A stretch of 64,000 nt of DNA from Corynebacterium sp. ACRPO (GTDB lineage: Bacteria > Actinomycetota > Actinomycetes > Mycobacteriales > Mycobacteriaceae): assembly GCF_022347205.1 (NCBI RefSeq), contig NZ_JAKRNE010000005.1:1-64000 (forward strand), in the 5' to 3' direction. Below are positions 27,635 to 38,839 of this stretch, piece after piece (position 1 is the first letter of the stretch; each line of letters begins with the position of its first letter). The notes under the pieces are model-generated. The model ran no database searches. It was not told where the DNA came from and saw only the letters and a list, made by a program, of their open reading frames with translations. Made by a program: the position numbers and the translations under genes.

Positions 27635-29166
27635 GCAGGTTCCTTTCCAAACATCGCGCGGGCATCACCAGCGGTGACGACCGAGCCGGTGATGATGATG
27701 CCGGAGCCGGATTGGACCTCGGCGTCCTCGGCAAGCTCCACGGCCTGGGCATAGGCACCCGGCAGGTTATCGGCTACGTGCACGCGCTCCTCGCCAAAGA
27801 TATCGCGGGCAGTCTCTGCCAAGTCGTAGGCATCGAGGGCGCGCGGCGAGGAGTTTTGGGTGATGACTACCTCGGTGAGGTAAGGCTCAAGTGCGGTGAG
27901 GATGCCAGTGGAATCCTTATCCGCGAAGATCGAGAGCACGCCGATGAGGCGGGCGAAGTCGAAATCGCGGTCCAGTGCAGCCCCTAGTGCCTTGGCGCCA
28001 TGTGGGTTATGGGCGGCATCAATAAACGTCGTCGGCGAGGTGCGCACGCGCTCCAGGCGGCCGGGCGAAATCGCTTGGGCAAAACCATTGCGCACGGTCG
28101 CAACATCCAGCGGGTGGCCGGCCGAGGCGCCGAAGAACGCTTCCACCGCGGCAAGGGCCACGGCCGCATTCTTTGCTTGGTGCTCGCCGTGCAGGGGCAG
28201 GAAAATGTCCTCGTACAGGCCGCCAAGGCCCTGGATGTTGACCTGTTGACCGCCGACGGCGATGCGGGACTCGAGGGCAGCAAATTCAGAGCCGGAGCGG
28301 GCCACGCCCGCCTCCACGTCCACGGCCTGCTGCAGGATAACCCGCATTGCCTCAGGGTCCTGTTCCGCAACAACCACAATGTTTTCGTTGGGAGTCAGCG
28401 GATCATCGGCGTCCTCGCGCGGCTTGATAATGCCGGCCTTTTCACCGGCAATCTCTGCGAGGGTATCGCCCAAGTAGTCCGTGTGGTCCAAGCCCACCGG
28501 GGTAATAACGGAGACATCCGCATTGACCACGTTGGTGGCATCCCACCGGCCGCCGAGGCCGACTTCAACAACGGCGACGTCCACGGGGGCGTCGGCAAAC
28601 GCGGCATAGGACAAGCCGACAAGGACCTCGAACTTGGACATGGGAACGTCCGACTGGGCATCGACCATCTCCACAAAAGGCTTGATCTCGTGCCAGATGC
28701 GCACATAATCGCGCGGGTGGATAGGCTGGCCATCGATGCCGATGCGCTCCGTGACGCGCTGCAGGTGCGGGCTGGTGACAAGGCCGACGCGGCGGTGGAA
28801 GGCACGCAGGAGCGAATCCACCATGCGCGCGGTGGAGGACTTGCCGTTGGTGCCGGCAATGTGGATGACATCGAAGGAACGCTCAGGGTGACCAAGCAGA
28901 TCCATGAGCATCTCGATGCGGTCGAGGGAAGGCTCAATCTTGGTCTCCGGCCAGCGCTCATTGAGCTCGTCTTCTACCTCCGCGAGGGCGCGCAGCTCCT
29001 CGGCCGACACCTCTTGTGGTGCAGCCTCGTTGTACTCGTCCTCGCTGCCCATGCCCAAGTTGAGAGTCAGGCCGGACTCGGTGATTTCCACCGGGCCACC
29101 ATCGGTGCCTTCTTTGAGGGCATCGACGATTTCGAAGTCCTCAGTCTCCTTGTCCTTGTCCGCCAC
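27631..29166 (-). CDS. folC: folylpolyglutamate / dihydrofolate synthase
   Basis: This 511-residue Mur-ligase-like enzyme adds glutamate to dihydropteroate and folates. The ATP site is HIAGTNGKSSTARMVDSLLR; further motifs are GLGGRWDATNVV, SVITPVGLDHTDYLG and the C-terminal TFIDAAHNPHGA. About 60 acidic residues precede the core. It starts at the last base of valS, in a coupled valS-folC-DUF4233 operon. Confidence 0.95.
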   Translation of the reverse strand: MADKDKETEDFEIVDALKEGTDGGPVEITESGLTLNLGMGSEDEYNEAAPQEVSAEELRALAEVEDELNERWPETKIEPSLDRIEMLMDLLGHPERSFDVIHIAGTNGKSSTARMVDSLLRAFHRRVGLVTSPHLQRVTERIGIDGQPIHPRDYVRIWHEIKPFVEMVDAQSDVPMSKFEVLVGLSYAAFADAPVDVAVVEVGLGGRWDATNVVNADVSVITPVGLDHTDYLGDTLAEIAGEKAGIIKPREDADDPLTPNENIVVVAEQDPEAMRVILQQAVDVEAGVARSGSEFAALESRIAVGGQQVNIQGLGGLYEDIFLPLHGEHQAKNAAVALAAVEAFFGASAGHPLDVATVRNGFAQAISPGRLERVRTSPTTFIDAAHNPHGAKALGAALDRDFDFARLIGVLSIFADKDSTGILTALEPYLTEVVITQNSSPRALDAYDLAETARDIFGEERVHVADNLPGAYAQAVELAEDAEVQSGSGIIITGSVVTAGDARAMFGKEPA

Positions 29167-31886
29167 TACTTCAGGCCCTCCAAACGGCTGGTGATGCGCT
29201 CGACCTCTTCGCGGGCGACCTGCTGGCGCTCCTTAATCTTATTGACCACTTCTTCCGGCGCCTTGGACAAGAAGTTCTCGTTGCCCAGCTTCTTGCCGGT
29301 CTGCTCCAGTTCCTTATTCGCCTTGGCCAGGTCCTTTTCCAGGCGCTTGCGCTCGGCTTCCACGTCCACCGCGCCGTGGGTATCCAGGGTGACCTCCACG
29401 GTGGCCTGGGAAAGGCGCACCTCGATGGAGGCGGAAGGATCGAAATCCTCGCCCGGGGCGGTGGTATTGGCCAGGTTGCGCACCAATTCCTCTTGGCCGG
29501 CGAGATCCGCTGCGGCGAAGTCGAGGCGGCCCGGCACCTTTTGGGAAGGCTTTACACCCTGGTCGGAGCGGAAGCGGCGCAGCTCGGTGATGAGCTTATC
29601 GGCGTCCTCGATGCGGCGGGCGGCCACCTCATCCTTGGTGGCGCCACCATTGGTATCGGCAACGGTAGGCCACGGTGCAACGACGATGGACTCGCCGCCG
29701 GTCAGCGCCTTCCATAGCACCTCGGTGACGAATGGCATGGTCGGATGCAGTAGGCGCAGGACGACGTCGAGCACGCGGCCCAACACGATCTGGGTATTGC
29801 GGCCCTGCTCGCTTACGCCATCGCGCGGGATCTGGGTCTTGGCAATCTCCAAGTACCAGTCACACAGCTCGTCCCAGGTGAAGTGGTAGAGCAGCTCGTT
29901 GGCCTTAGCAAACTGGTAGTCATCCAGGTAGTCATCCACCTTGGCACGGACTTCTTCGGCACGGTCAAGGATCCACCGGTCGGCGTCGCTAAGCTCCGCA
30001 CGGTTCGGCAGCGTGGCCACTCCAGCGCCGTTCATGAGCGCGAACTTGGTGGCGTTGAACAACTTGGTGGCAAAGTTGCGGGCGGCCGCGGCGGCATCGG
30101 AGCCAAGCGGCAGGTCCACGCCGGGGTTGGCGCCGCGGGCAAGGGTAAAGCGCAGGGCATCCGCACCGTAATCGCGCACCCAATCCATCGGGTCAATGCC
30201 GTTGCCCAAGGACTTGGACATCTTGCGGCCCTGTTCATCGCGGACCAGGCCGTGCAGGTAGAGATCCTTGAACGGCACCTGCGGGCGACCATCGGTGCCC
30301 TCGCCCAAAAGCTCTGGGGTATGGGAGCCGGCAAAGGTGCCGAACATCATCATGCGGGCCACCCAGAAGAACAAGATGTCATAGGCGGTGACCAGCACGT
30401 TGGTGGGATAGAACTTCTCCAGATCCGGGGTCTTTTCTGGCCAACCCAGGGTGGAAAATGGCCACAGCGCGGAGGAGAACCAGGTATCCAGCACGTCCGG
30501 ATCCTGCTCGTATCCTGCCGGCGGCTCCTCATCAGGGCCGACACAGACGATGTCTCGCTGGCCGTCCTCACCTTCTGGCCCGTACCAGATAGGAATGCGG
30601 TGGCCCCACCACAGCTGGCGAGAGATGCACCAATCGTGCATGTCATCGACCCACTCGAAGTAGCGCGGCTCGAGCGACTGCGGGTGCAGGGTGGTATCGC
30701 CCTCGCGCACGGCGTCGCCAGAGGCCTTGGCCATCTTGGCTACGTCCACAAACCACTGCAGGGACAGGCGCGGCTCGATAGGCTCGCCGGAGCGCTCCGA
30801 GTGGCCCACGGAGTGGACGTACGGGCGGATTTCCTTGACGATGCGGCCCTGCTCGCGCAGCGCTTCGCGGATCTCCACGCGGGCTTCCTCGCGGGTCAGG
30901 CCGTCGAAGCGGGTGCCGGTATTGGCAATGTGGCCGGTGGTATCGATAACGGTGGGCATATCCAAGTTGTGGCGGGTGCCCATCGCGTAGTCATTCGGGT
31001 CGTGCGCCGGGGTGATCTTCACCGCGCCGGTACCGAATTCCATGTCCACGTAGTCATCGGCGATGATCTTGAGCGTCAGGTCATCGCGGAACGGGTGCGG
31101 CAGCTCCTTGCCCACCAAGTCAGCATAGCGCTCGTCGTCTGGGTGTACGGCAATGGCAACGTCGCCCAGCATGGTTTCTACACGGGTGGTGGCCACGATG
31201 AGGTGCGGTTCATCGTCATTGAGCGAGCCATAGCGGATAGATACCAGCTCGCCCTCGACGTCCTTGTACACGACCTCGATATCGGAGACGGCGGTCTCTA
31301 GCACCGGCGACCAGTTCACCAGGCGGTTGGCCTGGTAGATCATGCCCTCATCGTAGAGGTTCTTAAAGATGGTCTGGACGGCGCGGGAGAGACCATCATC
31401 CAAGGTGAAGCGCTCGCGGGACCAGTCCACGGAGTCACCGATGGCGCGCATCTGGTTCTGGATGGTGCCGCCGTACTGCTCCTTCCACTCCCAGACCTTG
31501 CCAATGAATTCTTCGCGCTCATAGTCCCAGCGCTTTTTGCCCTCGGTCTCCTTGAGCTTGGCCTCGACCTTGGTCTGGGTGGCAATGCCGGCGTGATCGG
31601 CACCGGGCAACCACAGGGTGGCGTAGCCCTGCATGCGCTTGCGGCGGATAATGGAATCAATCAGCGTGTGGTCCAGGGCGTGGCCCATGTGCAGCTGGCC
31701 GGTCACATTTGGCGGCGGCAGCACGATGGAATAAGGCTCGGCCTCCGAATTCGCATCCGGAGTGAAGTAGCCCTTTTCTACCCAGCCCTCATAGAGGTCC
31801 TTCTCTACGGCCTGCGGCTCCCACGACTTAGGCAGCGCATCGGCGCGGTTGGTACCAACTAATTGCTCATTATTTTGCTCAGTCAC
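29166..31886 (-). CDS. valS: valyl-tRNA synthetase
   Basis: The likely start is the GTG at 31886 ([20 protein letters not shown]); another in-frame GTG lies at 31907 and adds seven residues. The product has about 906 residues. The class I signature HMGH occurs in [16 protein letters not shown] and KMSKS in [14 protein letters not shown]. The editing domain and the C-terminal coiled coil ([20 protein letters not shown]) are present. It charges tRNA-Val and hydrolyses mischarged threonine. Confidence 0.95.
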   Translation of the reverse strand: MTEQNNEQLVGTNRADALPKSWEPQAVEKDLYEGWVEKGYFTPDANSEAEPYSIVLPPPNVTGQLHMGHALDHTLIDSIIRRKRMQGYATLWLPGADHAGIATQTKVEAKLKETEGKKRWDYEREEFIGKVWEWKEQYGGTIQNQMRAIGDSVDWSRERFTLDDGLSRAVQTIFKNLYDEGMIYQANRLVNWSPVLETAVSDIEVVYKDVEGELVSIRYGSLNDDEPHLIVATTRVETMLGDVAIAVHPDDERYADLVGKELPHPFRDDLTLKIIADDYVDMEFGTGAVKITPAHDPNDYAMGTRHNLDMPTVIDTTGHIANTGTRFDGLTREEARVEIREALREQGRIVKEIRPYVHSVGHSERSGEPIEPRLSLQWFVDVAKMAKASGDAVREGDTTLHPQSLEPRYFEWVDDMHDWCISRQLWWGHRIPIWYGPEGEDGQRDIVCVGPDEEPPAGYEQDPDVLDTWFSSALWPFSTLGWPEKTPDLEKFYPTNVLVTAYDILFFWVARMMMFGTFAGSHTPELLGEGTDGRPQVPFKDLYLHGLVRDEQGRKMSKSLGNGIDPMDWVRDYGADALRFTLARGANPGVDLPLGSDAAAAARNFATKLFNATKFALMNGAGVATLPNRAELSDADRWILDRAEEVRAKVDDYLDDYQFAKANELLYHFTWDELCDWYLEIAKTQIPRDGVSEQGRNTQIVLGRVLDVVLRLLHPTMPFVTEVLWKALTGGESIVVAPWPTVADTNGGATKDEVAARRIEDADKLITELRRFRSDQGVKPSQKVPGRLDFAAADLAGQEELVRNLANTTAPGEDFDPSASIEVRLSQATVEVTLDTHGAVDVEAERKRLEKDLAKANKELEQTGKKLGNENFLSKAPEEVVNKIKERQQVAREEVERITSRLEGLK

Positions 31887-31929
31887 CTGGCCGATTCTAC
31901 CTTGCACGTCAACCGGCTCAGCCAGGCAG

Positions 31930-31960
31930 GGTGCGCACCGAGTATAAGGTGCGCACCGAG
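31930..31960. repeat. tandem palindromic 13-bp repeat / hairpin
   Basis: GGTGCGCACCGAG occurs twice, at 31930-31942 and 31948-31960. GGTGCGCACC is itself a perfect palindrome, so the pair can fold into one 10-bp stem. It lies just past the mdh stop and may act as a mdh terminator, although no T run follows on the minus strand. Confidence 0.6.
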
Positions 31961-31966
31961 CGGGTT

Positions 31967-33288
<1,322 letters not shown>

Positions 33289-34053
33289 ATGAGCACTGAG
33301 AATACTGACCCACTGCAGGCTGCAGACCAGGCGGATTCTCCTCACGCTGCCCACGCGGAATCCGTCAGCATTGACTCCGTGGTGGACGTTGCGATCAAGC
33401 AGTTTTCCCGCTTTGGCTTTACAGAAACCAAGCTAGAGGCCATCGCCCAAGAATCCGGCATGTCCAAGCGCATGATTCACTACCACTTTGGCGATAAGAA
33501 GGGCTTGTACCTGCGTGCGCTGAGCACCGCCGCGCAGCGTCTCAATCCGCCTGAGAATGCCCTGGAAATCGATACCGCAGTTCCGGTCGAAGGCGTGCGC
33601 AAGTTGGTGGATTGGCTTTTCCGCGAGCGCGTAGCCAACCCGGAGGCCATCCGCATGCTGGTATGGGAAACTAACCAGCAGATTGTGGACCCAGCACAGC
33701 AGGCTATTGCCGACGTCGCCGGAGTGGCCCTCCACCTTGACCGCTTGCTGCTCTTGGGCCAAGACGCCGGCGCCTTCCGCCCCGGCATTTCCGCCAATGA
33801 CATCTTCACCCTGATTTCCTCGTTGACGGTCTACCGCGTGACCAACCAGGTGATGGTGGAAAACATGCTGGGCGTAAACTTCAATACCCAAGAAAATATC
33901 GACGGCATGCATAGGCTCACCGTCGATGCAGTGCTGGCGTTTTTGACCGCCAATATTCCGGACTCGGGCCACGAGTCCTACCTCACCTCGTCCTCGTTCG
34001 ATACAGAGGAAGGCGACGAGGCCTCCCCGCAGGATATCTACAACGAGGAGTAA
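33289..34053 (+). CDS. TetR-family transcriptional regulator
   Basis: The ATG at 33289 (AAGGA 8 nt upstream) gives 254 residues; the open frame before it lacks a ribosome site. After a ~25-residue polar leader comes the TetR HTH, FTETKLEAIAQESGMSKRMI followed by HYHFGDKKGLYLRAL. The C-terminal part is acidic. Corynebacteria commonly carry such a regulator divergent from mdh. Effector and targets are unknown; mdh is an obvious candidate. Confidence 0.87.
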   Translation: MSTENTDPLQAADQADSPHAAHAESVSIDSVVDVAIKQFSRFGFTETKLEAIAQESGMSKRMIHYHFGDKKGLYLRALSTAAQRLNPPENALEIDTAVPVEGVRKLVDWLFRERVANPEAIRMLVWETNQQIVDPAQQAIADVAGVALHLDRLLLLGQDAGAFRPGISANDIFTLISSLTVYRVTNQVMVENMLGVNFNTQENIDGMHRLTVDAVLAFLTANIPDSGHESYLTSSSFDTEEGDEASPQDIYNEE

Positions 34054-34122
34054 TAGCGCGGGCCTTCCGGTCCACGCCCTACCCTGCCACAGCCCGACAG
34101 TAGGCGCTGTGGCAGCTAAGGC

Positions 34123-35418
34123 CTAGGCAGATTCTTTTGCCTCATCCGTATAGCTAAACTGCGGCTCCGCGCCCTCGGTCACGCACTCCGACGTAATGTG
34201 CACCGTGGCAATATCCTCGCGGTCCGGCAGGTCGTACATGACCGGGACCAAAAGCTCTTCCATGATGGCGCGCAGGCCACGCGCACCCGTCTTGCGCTCC
34301 AAGGCGAGCTCCGCGATGGCATCCAAAGCCGCAGGCTCAATCTCCAATTCGCAGTCATCCATCTCGAAGAGGCGGCTGTACTGCTTAACCAGCGAGTTCT
34401 TTGGCTCGGTGAGCACCTTCACCAGGGATTCACGGTCCAGGTTATCCACCGTGGCCACGACAGGTAGGCGGCCGATGAACTCTGGAATAAGGCCGAACTT
34501 CACTAGGTCCTCGGGACGCACCTGGGAGAAAAGGTCAACCTTTTCGCGCTCGTCCTTGGTATCCAAGTTGGCGCCAAAGCCCACGCCTTTCTTGCCCACG
34601 CGATCCGCAATGACCTGATCCAGGCCTGCGAAGGCGCCGGCCACAATGAACAAGATATTGGAGGTATCCAGCTGGATAAACTCCTGATTCGGGTGCTTGC
34701 GGCCGCCTTGCGGCGGAATGGCCGCCACGGTGCCTTCTAGAATCTTCAGCAGCGCCTGCTGCACGCCCTCACCGGAGACATCGCGGGTAATGGACGGATT
34801 TTCGGACTTGCGGGAAATCTTGTCCACCTCATCGACGTAGATGATGCCGCGCTGGGCACGCTCCACGTCAAAGTCCGCGGCCTGAAGCAGCTTCAGGAGG
34901 ATATTTTCCACATCTTCGCCCACGTAGCCGGCCTCGGTGAGGCTGGTGGCATCGGCGATGGCAAAGGGGACATCGAGAAGCCGGGCCAAGGTCTGCGCTA
35001 GGTAGGTCTTACCGGAACCGGTGGGGCCCAACATCAAGATATTGGACTTAGAAATCTCCACCTCATCGCCCTCGGCCTTCTTGCGGCGGGCCTCCAATGC
35101 GGCCGACTCTTCGGCCTTGATGCGCTTGTAGTGGTTATACACTGCCACAGACAACACGCGCTTGGCCTTGTCTTGGCCGATGACGTACTTATCAAGGAAG
35201 GCAGAAATCTGCGAGGGTCGAGGCAGGCGCACCTCCGCATCGGAGGATTCCTGCGCCTGCTCTTGGCCCAGTTCCTCTTCGATGATCTCATTGCATAGCT
35301 CGATGCACTCATCGCAGATGTAGACACCGCCGCCGGCGATGAGCTTTTTCACCTGCTTCTGACTCTTGCCACAAAAGGAACACTTGAGCAGGTCAGCGCT
35401 TTCTTGCATACGTGCCAT
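34123..35418 (-). CDS. clpX: ATP-dependent Clp protease ATPase subunit ClpX
   Basis: This 431-residue AAA+ unfoldase has an N-terminal C4 zinc finger ([20 protein letters not shown] with CDECIELC), Walker A GPTGSGKT, Walker [11 protein letters not shown], and a pore/sensor region ending in [15 protein letters not shown]. It feeds tagged proteins to ClpP. Its clpP1/clpP2 partners lie 5 kb away, separated by transporter genes. Confidence 0.96.
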   Translation of the reverse strand: MARMQESADLLKCSFCGKSQKQVKKLIAGGGVYICDECIELCNEIIEEELGQEQAQESSDAEVRLPRPSQISAFLDKYVIGQDKAKRVLSVAVYNHYKRIKAEESAALEARRKKAEGDEVEISKSNILMLGPTGSGKTYLAQTLARLLDVPFAIADATSLTEAGYVGEDVENILLKLLQAADFDVERAQRGIIYVDEVDKISRKSENPSITRDVSGEGVQQALLKILEGTVAAIPPQGGRKHPNQEFIQLDTSNILFIVAGAFAGLDQVIADRVGKKGVGFGANLDTKDEREKVDLFSQVRPEDLVKFGLIPEFIGRLPVVATVDNLDRESLVKVLTEPKNSLVKQYSRLFEMDDCELEIEPAALDAIAELALERKTGARGLRAIMEELLVPVMYDLPDREDIATVHITSECVTEGAEPQFSYTDEAKESA

Positions 35419-35645
35419 TAAGTTCTTTCACACTCGCTTTTCGTACCGCTATCCACAGTTGGAAGGATGATTCTACCCTTCCGAGCGGCTTAATCTTCAT
35501 CTGTTTCTACCTTAGTAAATCAACCCGACAGGCCCTTCATCCATTCCCTCCCGCGTGGCGAATTTCCCAGGCCTTTCCTGCTCCTGCGGCCTAAACTAGA
35601 AGGTGAAATCACCCTCATCCCACCCCTTTTAGGAACAGGAGCATA

Positions 35646-36413
35646 ATGTTCGATCTCACAGGACGAGTAGCCATTGTCACCGGCGGCGCCTCCGGCATTG
35701 GCCGCGGCATCGTCGCCTCGCTGCGGGAGGCCGGCGCCACCGTTGTCATCGCCGATATAGACCTCGACCACGCCACCGCTACCGCTAAGAAGTTGGGTGC
35801 CAGCGCCATTCGTGTGGACGTCACCGACCGCGCTTCGGTTAAGGACCTGTATCGCCAGGTCACTGCCGAGCACGGCGGCTTCGACATTGTGTGCTCCAAT
35901 GCCGGGGTCTTTCCCAACTGTCCGCTGGCAGAGATGACCGATGAAAAGTGGGAGGCGATGTTTGCCATCAACACCCACGGCACCTTCAAGGTGGTCCAAG
36001 AGGCACTCCCCTACCTCAAGCAACGCCGCTATGGGCGCATCGTCATCACCACATCTATCACCGGCTCACACACGGGCTTTCCGGGTTGGGCCCACTACGG
36101 CGCCTCCAAGGCCGCCCAGCAGGGGTTTATGCGTTCAGCCGCGCTGGAAGTGGCCCGCGATGGCATCACCATTAACGGCGTCCTCCCAGGCAATATCCTC
36201 ACCGAGGGCCTCGAGACCCAAGGCCAGGAGTACCTCGATCAAATGACGCGGTCAGTACCGCTGCACCGCCTGGGCACCCCGCGCGATATTGGCACTGCGG
36301 CAGCCTTCCTGGCCTCGGAAGAGGCAGGCTACATCACCGGCCAAACCCTCGTCATAGATGGCGGCCAGCTCTTGCCTGAGACTCCCGAGGCCATACTGCC
36401 GCCGTGCGATTAG
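35646..36413 (+). CDS. SDR-family oxidoreductase (FabG-like)
   Basis: This 255-residue short-chain dehydrogenase has the NAD(P) motif VTGGASGIGRGIV at the N-terminus and the catalytic Tyr-x3-Lys in HYGASKAAQQGFM. The C-terminal SEEAGYITGQTLVIDGGQLLP is typical of FabG-like 3-oxoacyl reductases. AGGAGCATA precedes the ATG. It is a single gene between clpX and a convergent small gene. It may be a housekeeping FabG-type reductase or act on another alcohol; the sequence does not decide. Confidence 0.85.
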   Translation: MFDLTGRVAIVTGGASGIGRGIVASLREAGATVVIADIDLDHATATAKKLGASAIRVDVTDRASVKDLYRQVTAEHGGFDIVCSNAGVFPNCPLAEMTDEKWEAMFAINTHGTFKVVQEALPYLKQRRYGRIVITTSITGSHTGFPGWAHYGASKAAQQGFMRSAALEVARDGITINGVLPGNILTEGLETQGQEYLDQMTRSVPLHRLGTPRDIGTAAAFLASEEAGYITGQTLVIDGGQLLPETPEAILPPCD

Positions 36414-36417
36414 CCGC

Positions 36418-36433
36418 GCTTGCCGACGCCCCC
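36418..36433. repeat. dispersed 16-mer, intergenic copy (minus orientation)
   Basis: GCTTGCCGACGCCCCC begins 4 bp after the SDR stop codon. It is the reverse complement of GGGGGCGTCGGCAAGC, found exactly at three other places in the window. No coding constraint applies here. Confidence 0.8.
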
Positions 36434-36447
36434 ATGTACACAAAGCA

Positions 36448-36486
36448 CGAGGCCCCTTGCTACACAGTGTGCGGCAAGGGGCCTCG
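36448..36486. terminator. bidirectional hairpin between convergent genes
   Basis: CGAGGCCCCTTGC (36448-36460) pairs perfectly with GCAAGGGGCCTCG (36474-36486). It lies between the SDR gene and the convergent 84-residue gene and probably terminates both. Confidence 0.75.
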
Positions 36487-36509
36487 TGGGGATTTCATTC
36501 ATTTGCTGC

Positions 36510-36764
36510 TTACTGCAGCCAGTCGAAGTCGAGCAGGAAAAGTTCTGCATCGAGCATCTCAAGTTCATCCGGTGCATGACCGGTAACGGTTTCTAGTGCC
36601 TCTGCAACGTCTTTGGTCGTAGCAGGGGTCTTATCAGCGTCAAGCAGGGTTTCTGCCACCAAAGCACGAACTGGAGCTTCCGAAATGGTGTCCAGGCCGG
36701 TACCAGTGGTGGAGCTCTTGAACGCATCAGCGATGCCGTCCATCAAAGAACGCATCATGTTCAT
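36510..36764 (-). CDS. 84-residue protein of unknown function, Pho-box-like site upstream
   Basis: The start ATG 36764 has an excellent GGAGG site 8 nt away. The small acidic protein (MNMMRSLMDGIADAFKSSTT, ending ELEMLDAELFLLDFDWLQ) has no signal peptide or membrane segment and is predicted helical. No homologue is recognised. The palindrome at 36848-36876 upstream shares a 17-bp core with the site upstream of the phosphate transporter gene, so it is probably in the same regulon. Confidence 0.7.
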   Translation of the reverse strand: MNMMRSLMDGIADAFKSSTTGTGLDTISEAPVRALVAETLLDADKTPATTKDVAEALETVTGHAPDELEMLDAELFLLDFDWLQ

Positions 36765-36847
36765 TTCTCACACCTCCATGTGGCTTTCTCTCTGTTTGAT
36801 ACAGAGGAATATACGCGACATACCCTCGTTAGGCAACCCTTTGGTCG

Positions 36848-36876
36848 CTTTAAGTTAACCTTTTGTTAACTTAAAG
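36848..36876. promoter_or_regulatory. Pho-box-like palindrome upstream of the small gene
   Basis: CTTTAAGTTAAC-CTTTT-GTTAACTTAAAG is a perfect inverted repeat with 12-bp arms. Read as direct repeats it gives GTTAACCTTTT-GTTAACTTAAA, two 11-bp units like the Pho boxes (GTTCACC-N4) bound by actinobacterial PhoP/PhoR-type response regulators. There is no T run, so it is not a typical terminator. Confidence 0.6.
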
Positions 36877-36928
36877 AAAGTGTGTCGCACGCCACATTAG
36901 AGGTTTACCCCCAAGGAAGGACAATGAC

Positions 36929-37219
36929 TTAGAGGTCACCAAACGGCGTGAAGCCAAAGTAGTGGTCCAGCGTATCGCGGGCAATCCACATGATGGCCAC
37001 CAGGATAACTACGGCCAGCACCGCATAGACAGTCCAGCCAAGCACCTTCATCTGAGGGCTTGCAGGGGTATCGCCAACAACGACGCCGTTGTCGTCGCGA
37101 ATGGGGTCACCGGTCATACACCGCATGCCCAAGGAGAAAAGTAGCGGAATGCCAGCGCCGAAGACCAACGCCAAGCCTGCAACGTGAATGAGGGACTGGA
37201 AGATTTCTGCAGCAGTCAT
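36929..37219 (-). CDS. small membrane protein in the pit operon
   Basis: This 96-residue protein has two hydrophobic segments (LIHVAGLALVFGAGIPLLFS and VLGWTVYAVLAVVILVAIMW), with a charged loop containing MTGDPIRDDNGVVVG. It starts 3 bp after the phosphate transporter stop, so it is co-transcribed with it. The function is unknown; it may be a partner or modulator of the transporter. Confidence 0.8.
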   Translation of the reverse strand: MTAAEIFQSLIHVAGLALVFGAGIPLLFSLGMRCMTGDPIRDDNGVVVGDTPASPQMKVLGWTVYAVLAVVILVAIMWIARDTLDHYFGFTPFGDL

Positions 37220-37222
37220 GGT

Positions 37223-38563
37223 TTAGCGCTCCTCTTGAACAGTAGACGGCGCGGAGGCATCCTCCGCATTGGTAGCGGACACTGGTGCGGCGCCGGCAGC
37301 AACTGGCTCCTTGCGGTCAGAGCCCGCACCCATGGAAGAATCCACGGACTCGGAGTTTGGTTCCCAGTCGTTGTTGACGTTGGAAGCATCCACCGGGTTC
37401 ATGCGGGAACGGATGACAATGAGCGCGGCCATTGCCAGCAGCAAGACGAAGTCCACGATGGCACCGGTTGCGACGTTGGTGAAGGAGGAGACGCCGTGTG
37501 CCAACCACCAGGTAGCAAAGCCCACGAACGCAGCGCACGGCAAGGTGATGAGCCATGCGGACACCATGCGCATGGCAACACCCCAGCGAACCTCAGCACC
37601 GCGGCGCCCCAGGCCGGTACCCAGAATGGAACCGGTGGACACGTGGGTGGTGGACAGTGCCATACCACCGGTAGCAGAGGTGAGGATGATGGCTGCAGAA
37701 GTAGCTTCAGCGGCCATGCCCTGTGGGGACTCAATCTCCACCAGACCCTTGCCCAGGGTGCGGATAACGCGCCAGCCGCCGGACAGAGTGCCGGCCGCGA
37801 TAGCCACAGCACAAGCAACGATAACCCAGGTTGGAATGCGGGCGTCTGCAACCGCATGCCCAGAGGCAACCAGCGCCAGGAAGATAACGCCCATGGTCTT
37901 CTGTGCATCGCCAGCGCCGTGCGCCAGGGACACCAGGCACGCAGTGACGATCTGACCGTGGCGGAAGTGCTCGTTCTTAGCCTTATTCGGGATGGTGTTG
38001 GTTACCCAGTAGATAAGGAACGTGGCACACGCCGAAACCAGCGCCGCGATGATAGGCGAGGCAACGGCCGGGATAATGATCTTGCCGGCAATGGAGGACC
38101 ACTCCACGCCAGCCGAGCCCATCGCAGCGAAGGCGGCACCAATAAGGCCACCGAACAAGGCGTGGGAGGAACTGGACGGCATACCCAGCAACCAAGTGAA
38201 CAGGTTCCAGATGATGCCGCCGATAAGGCCAGTGAAGACGACCATCAACAGTGCCTGGCCGTCGGTATCAGCGGCGGCGCCAGACAGGTCGTAGGAATCA
38301 AGGTTAACAATGCCCTTTGCCACGGTCGCAGCAACATTGACCGAAAGGAAGGCACCCACAAGGTTAAGCGCTGCGGAGATGGCTACCGCGGTAAAAGGCT
38401 TCAAAGCACCAGTGGCAATGGACGTAGCCATCGCGTTGGCAGTGTCATGAAATCCGTTCGTAAAGTCAAAGGCAAGGGCGGTCACCACCACAATGCCGAG
38501 GATAATCAGAGTCGCTGTCACAGCGTTGGCCCCTTGGAAAGAAAAGATGAACACGGTACGCAT
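37223..38563 (-). CDS. pit: inorganic phosphate transporter, PiT family
   Basis: The likely start is ATG 38563, 9 nt after GAAGG (a GTG at 38578 is in frame), giving 446 residues. The family signature FDFTNGFHDTANAMATSIAT is near the N-terminus, and its internal repeat is the C-terminal half, GDAQKTMGVIFLAL and ATGGMALSTTHVST. It has about ten membrane helices with a polar C-terminal tail. PiT proteins import phosphate, often as metal-phosphate, with protons. A Pho-box-like repeat lies 80-100 bp upstream. Confidence 0.93.
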   Translation of the reverse strand: MRTVFIFSFQGANAVTATLIILGIVVVTALAFDFTNGFHDTANAMATSIATGALKPFTAVAISAALNLVGAFLSVNVAATVAKGIVNLDSYDLSGAAADTDGQALLMVVFTGLIGGIIWNLFTWLLGMPSSSSHALFGGLIGAAFAAMGSAGVEWSSIAGKIIIPAVASPIIAALVSACATFLIYWVTNTIPNKAKNEHFRHGQIVTACLVSLAHGAGDAQKTMGVIFLALVASGHAVADARIPTWVIVACAVAIAAGTLSGGWRVIRTLGKGLVEIESPQGMAAEATSAAIILTSATGGMALSTTHVSTGSILGTGLGRRGAEVRWGVAMRMVSAWLITLPCAAFVGFATWWLAHGVSSFTNVATGAIVDFVLLLAMAALIVIRSRMNPVDASNVNNDWEPNSESVDSSMGAGSDRKEPVAAGAAPVSATNAEDASAPSTVQEER

Positions 38564-38839
38564 CTGCGGCGCCTTCACACGTCGCGGACGAAATGCAGAT
38601 TACTCCTGCACCTATCCGCAGACAATTGCTTTTCTTTAACATTTCCTTTGGTTAACCTTTTGTTAACCTGCTGGGGCTCAGAATCGAGCCCAAGAGAATT
38701 CCAAAGGGATAAAATTTCCCCAGCTAATGCCAATTAAATGCCCCCACCTCCCCTGCTTAACCCGAGTGATAAAAACCACTTAGGGAGTTATGCCAACATC
38801 ACGCCGACATACCTCCCACTTAAGGGTGTTTTACAGCAT
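38564..38839. other. intergenic region between pit and peptide transporter
   Basis: These 276 bp contain the Pho-box-like site at 38650-38668. The stretch 38670-38830 is AT-richer than the flanking genes and shows no open frame or clear terminator. Confidence 0.4.
38650..38668 (-). promoter_or_regulatory. Pho-box-like repeat upstream of pit
   Basis: GGTTAACCTTTTGTTAACC contains GTTAACC twice in direct orientation, 11 bp apart, and also forms a 7-bp-arm palindrome. The 17-bp core GTTAACCTTTTGTTAAC is identical to the site at 36854-36870. Its place before a phosphate transporter supports control by the phosphate two-component system. Confidence 0.65.

Noticed and set aside
37184..38737. 517-codon plus-strand open frame
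   Set aside because: It is antisense to the pit transporter, and its translation is rich in Gly/Asp/His without any domain.
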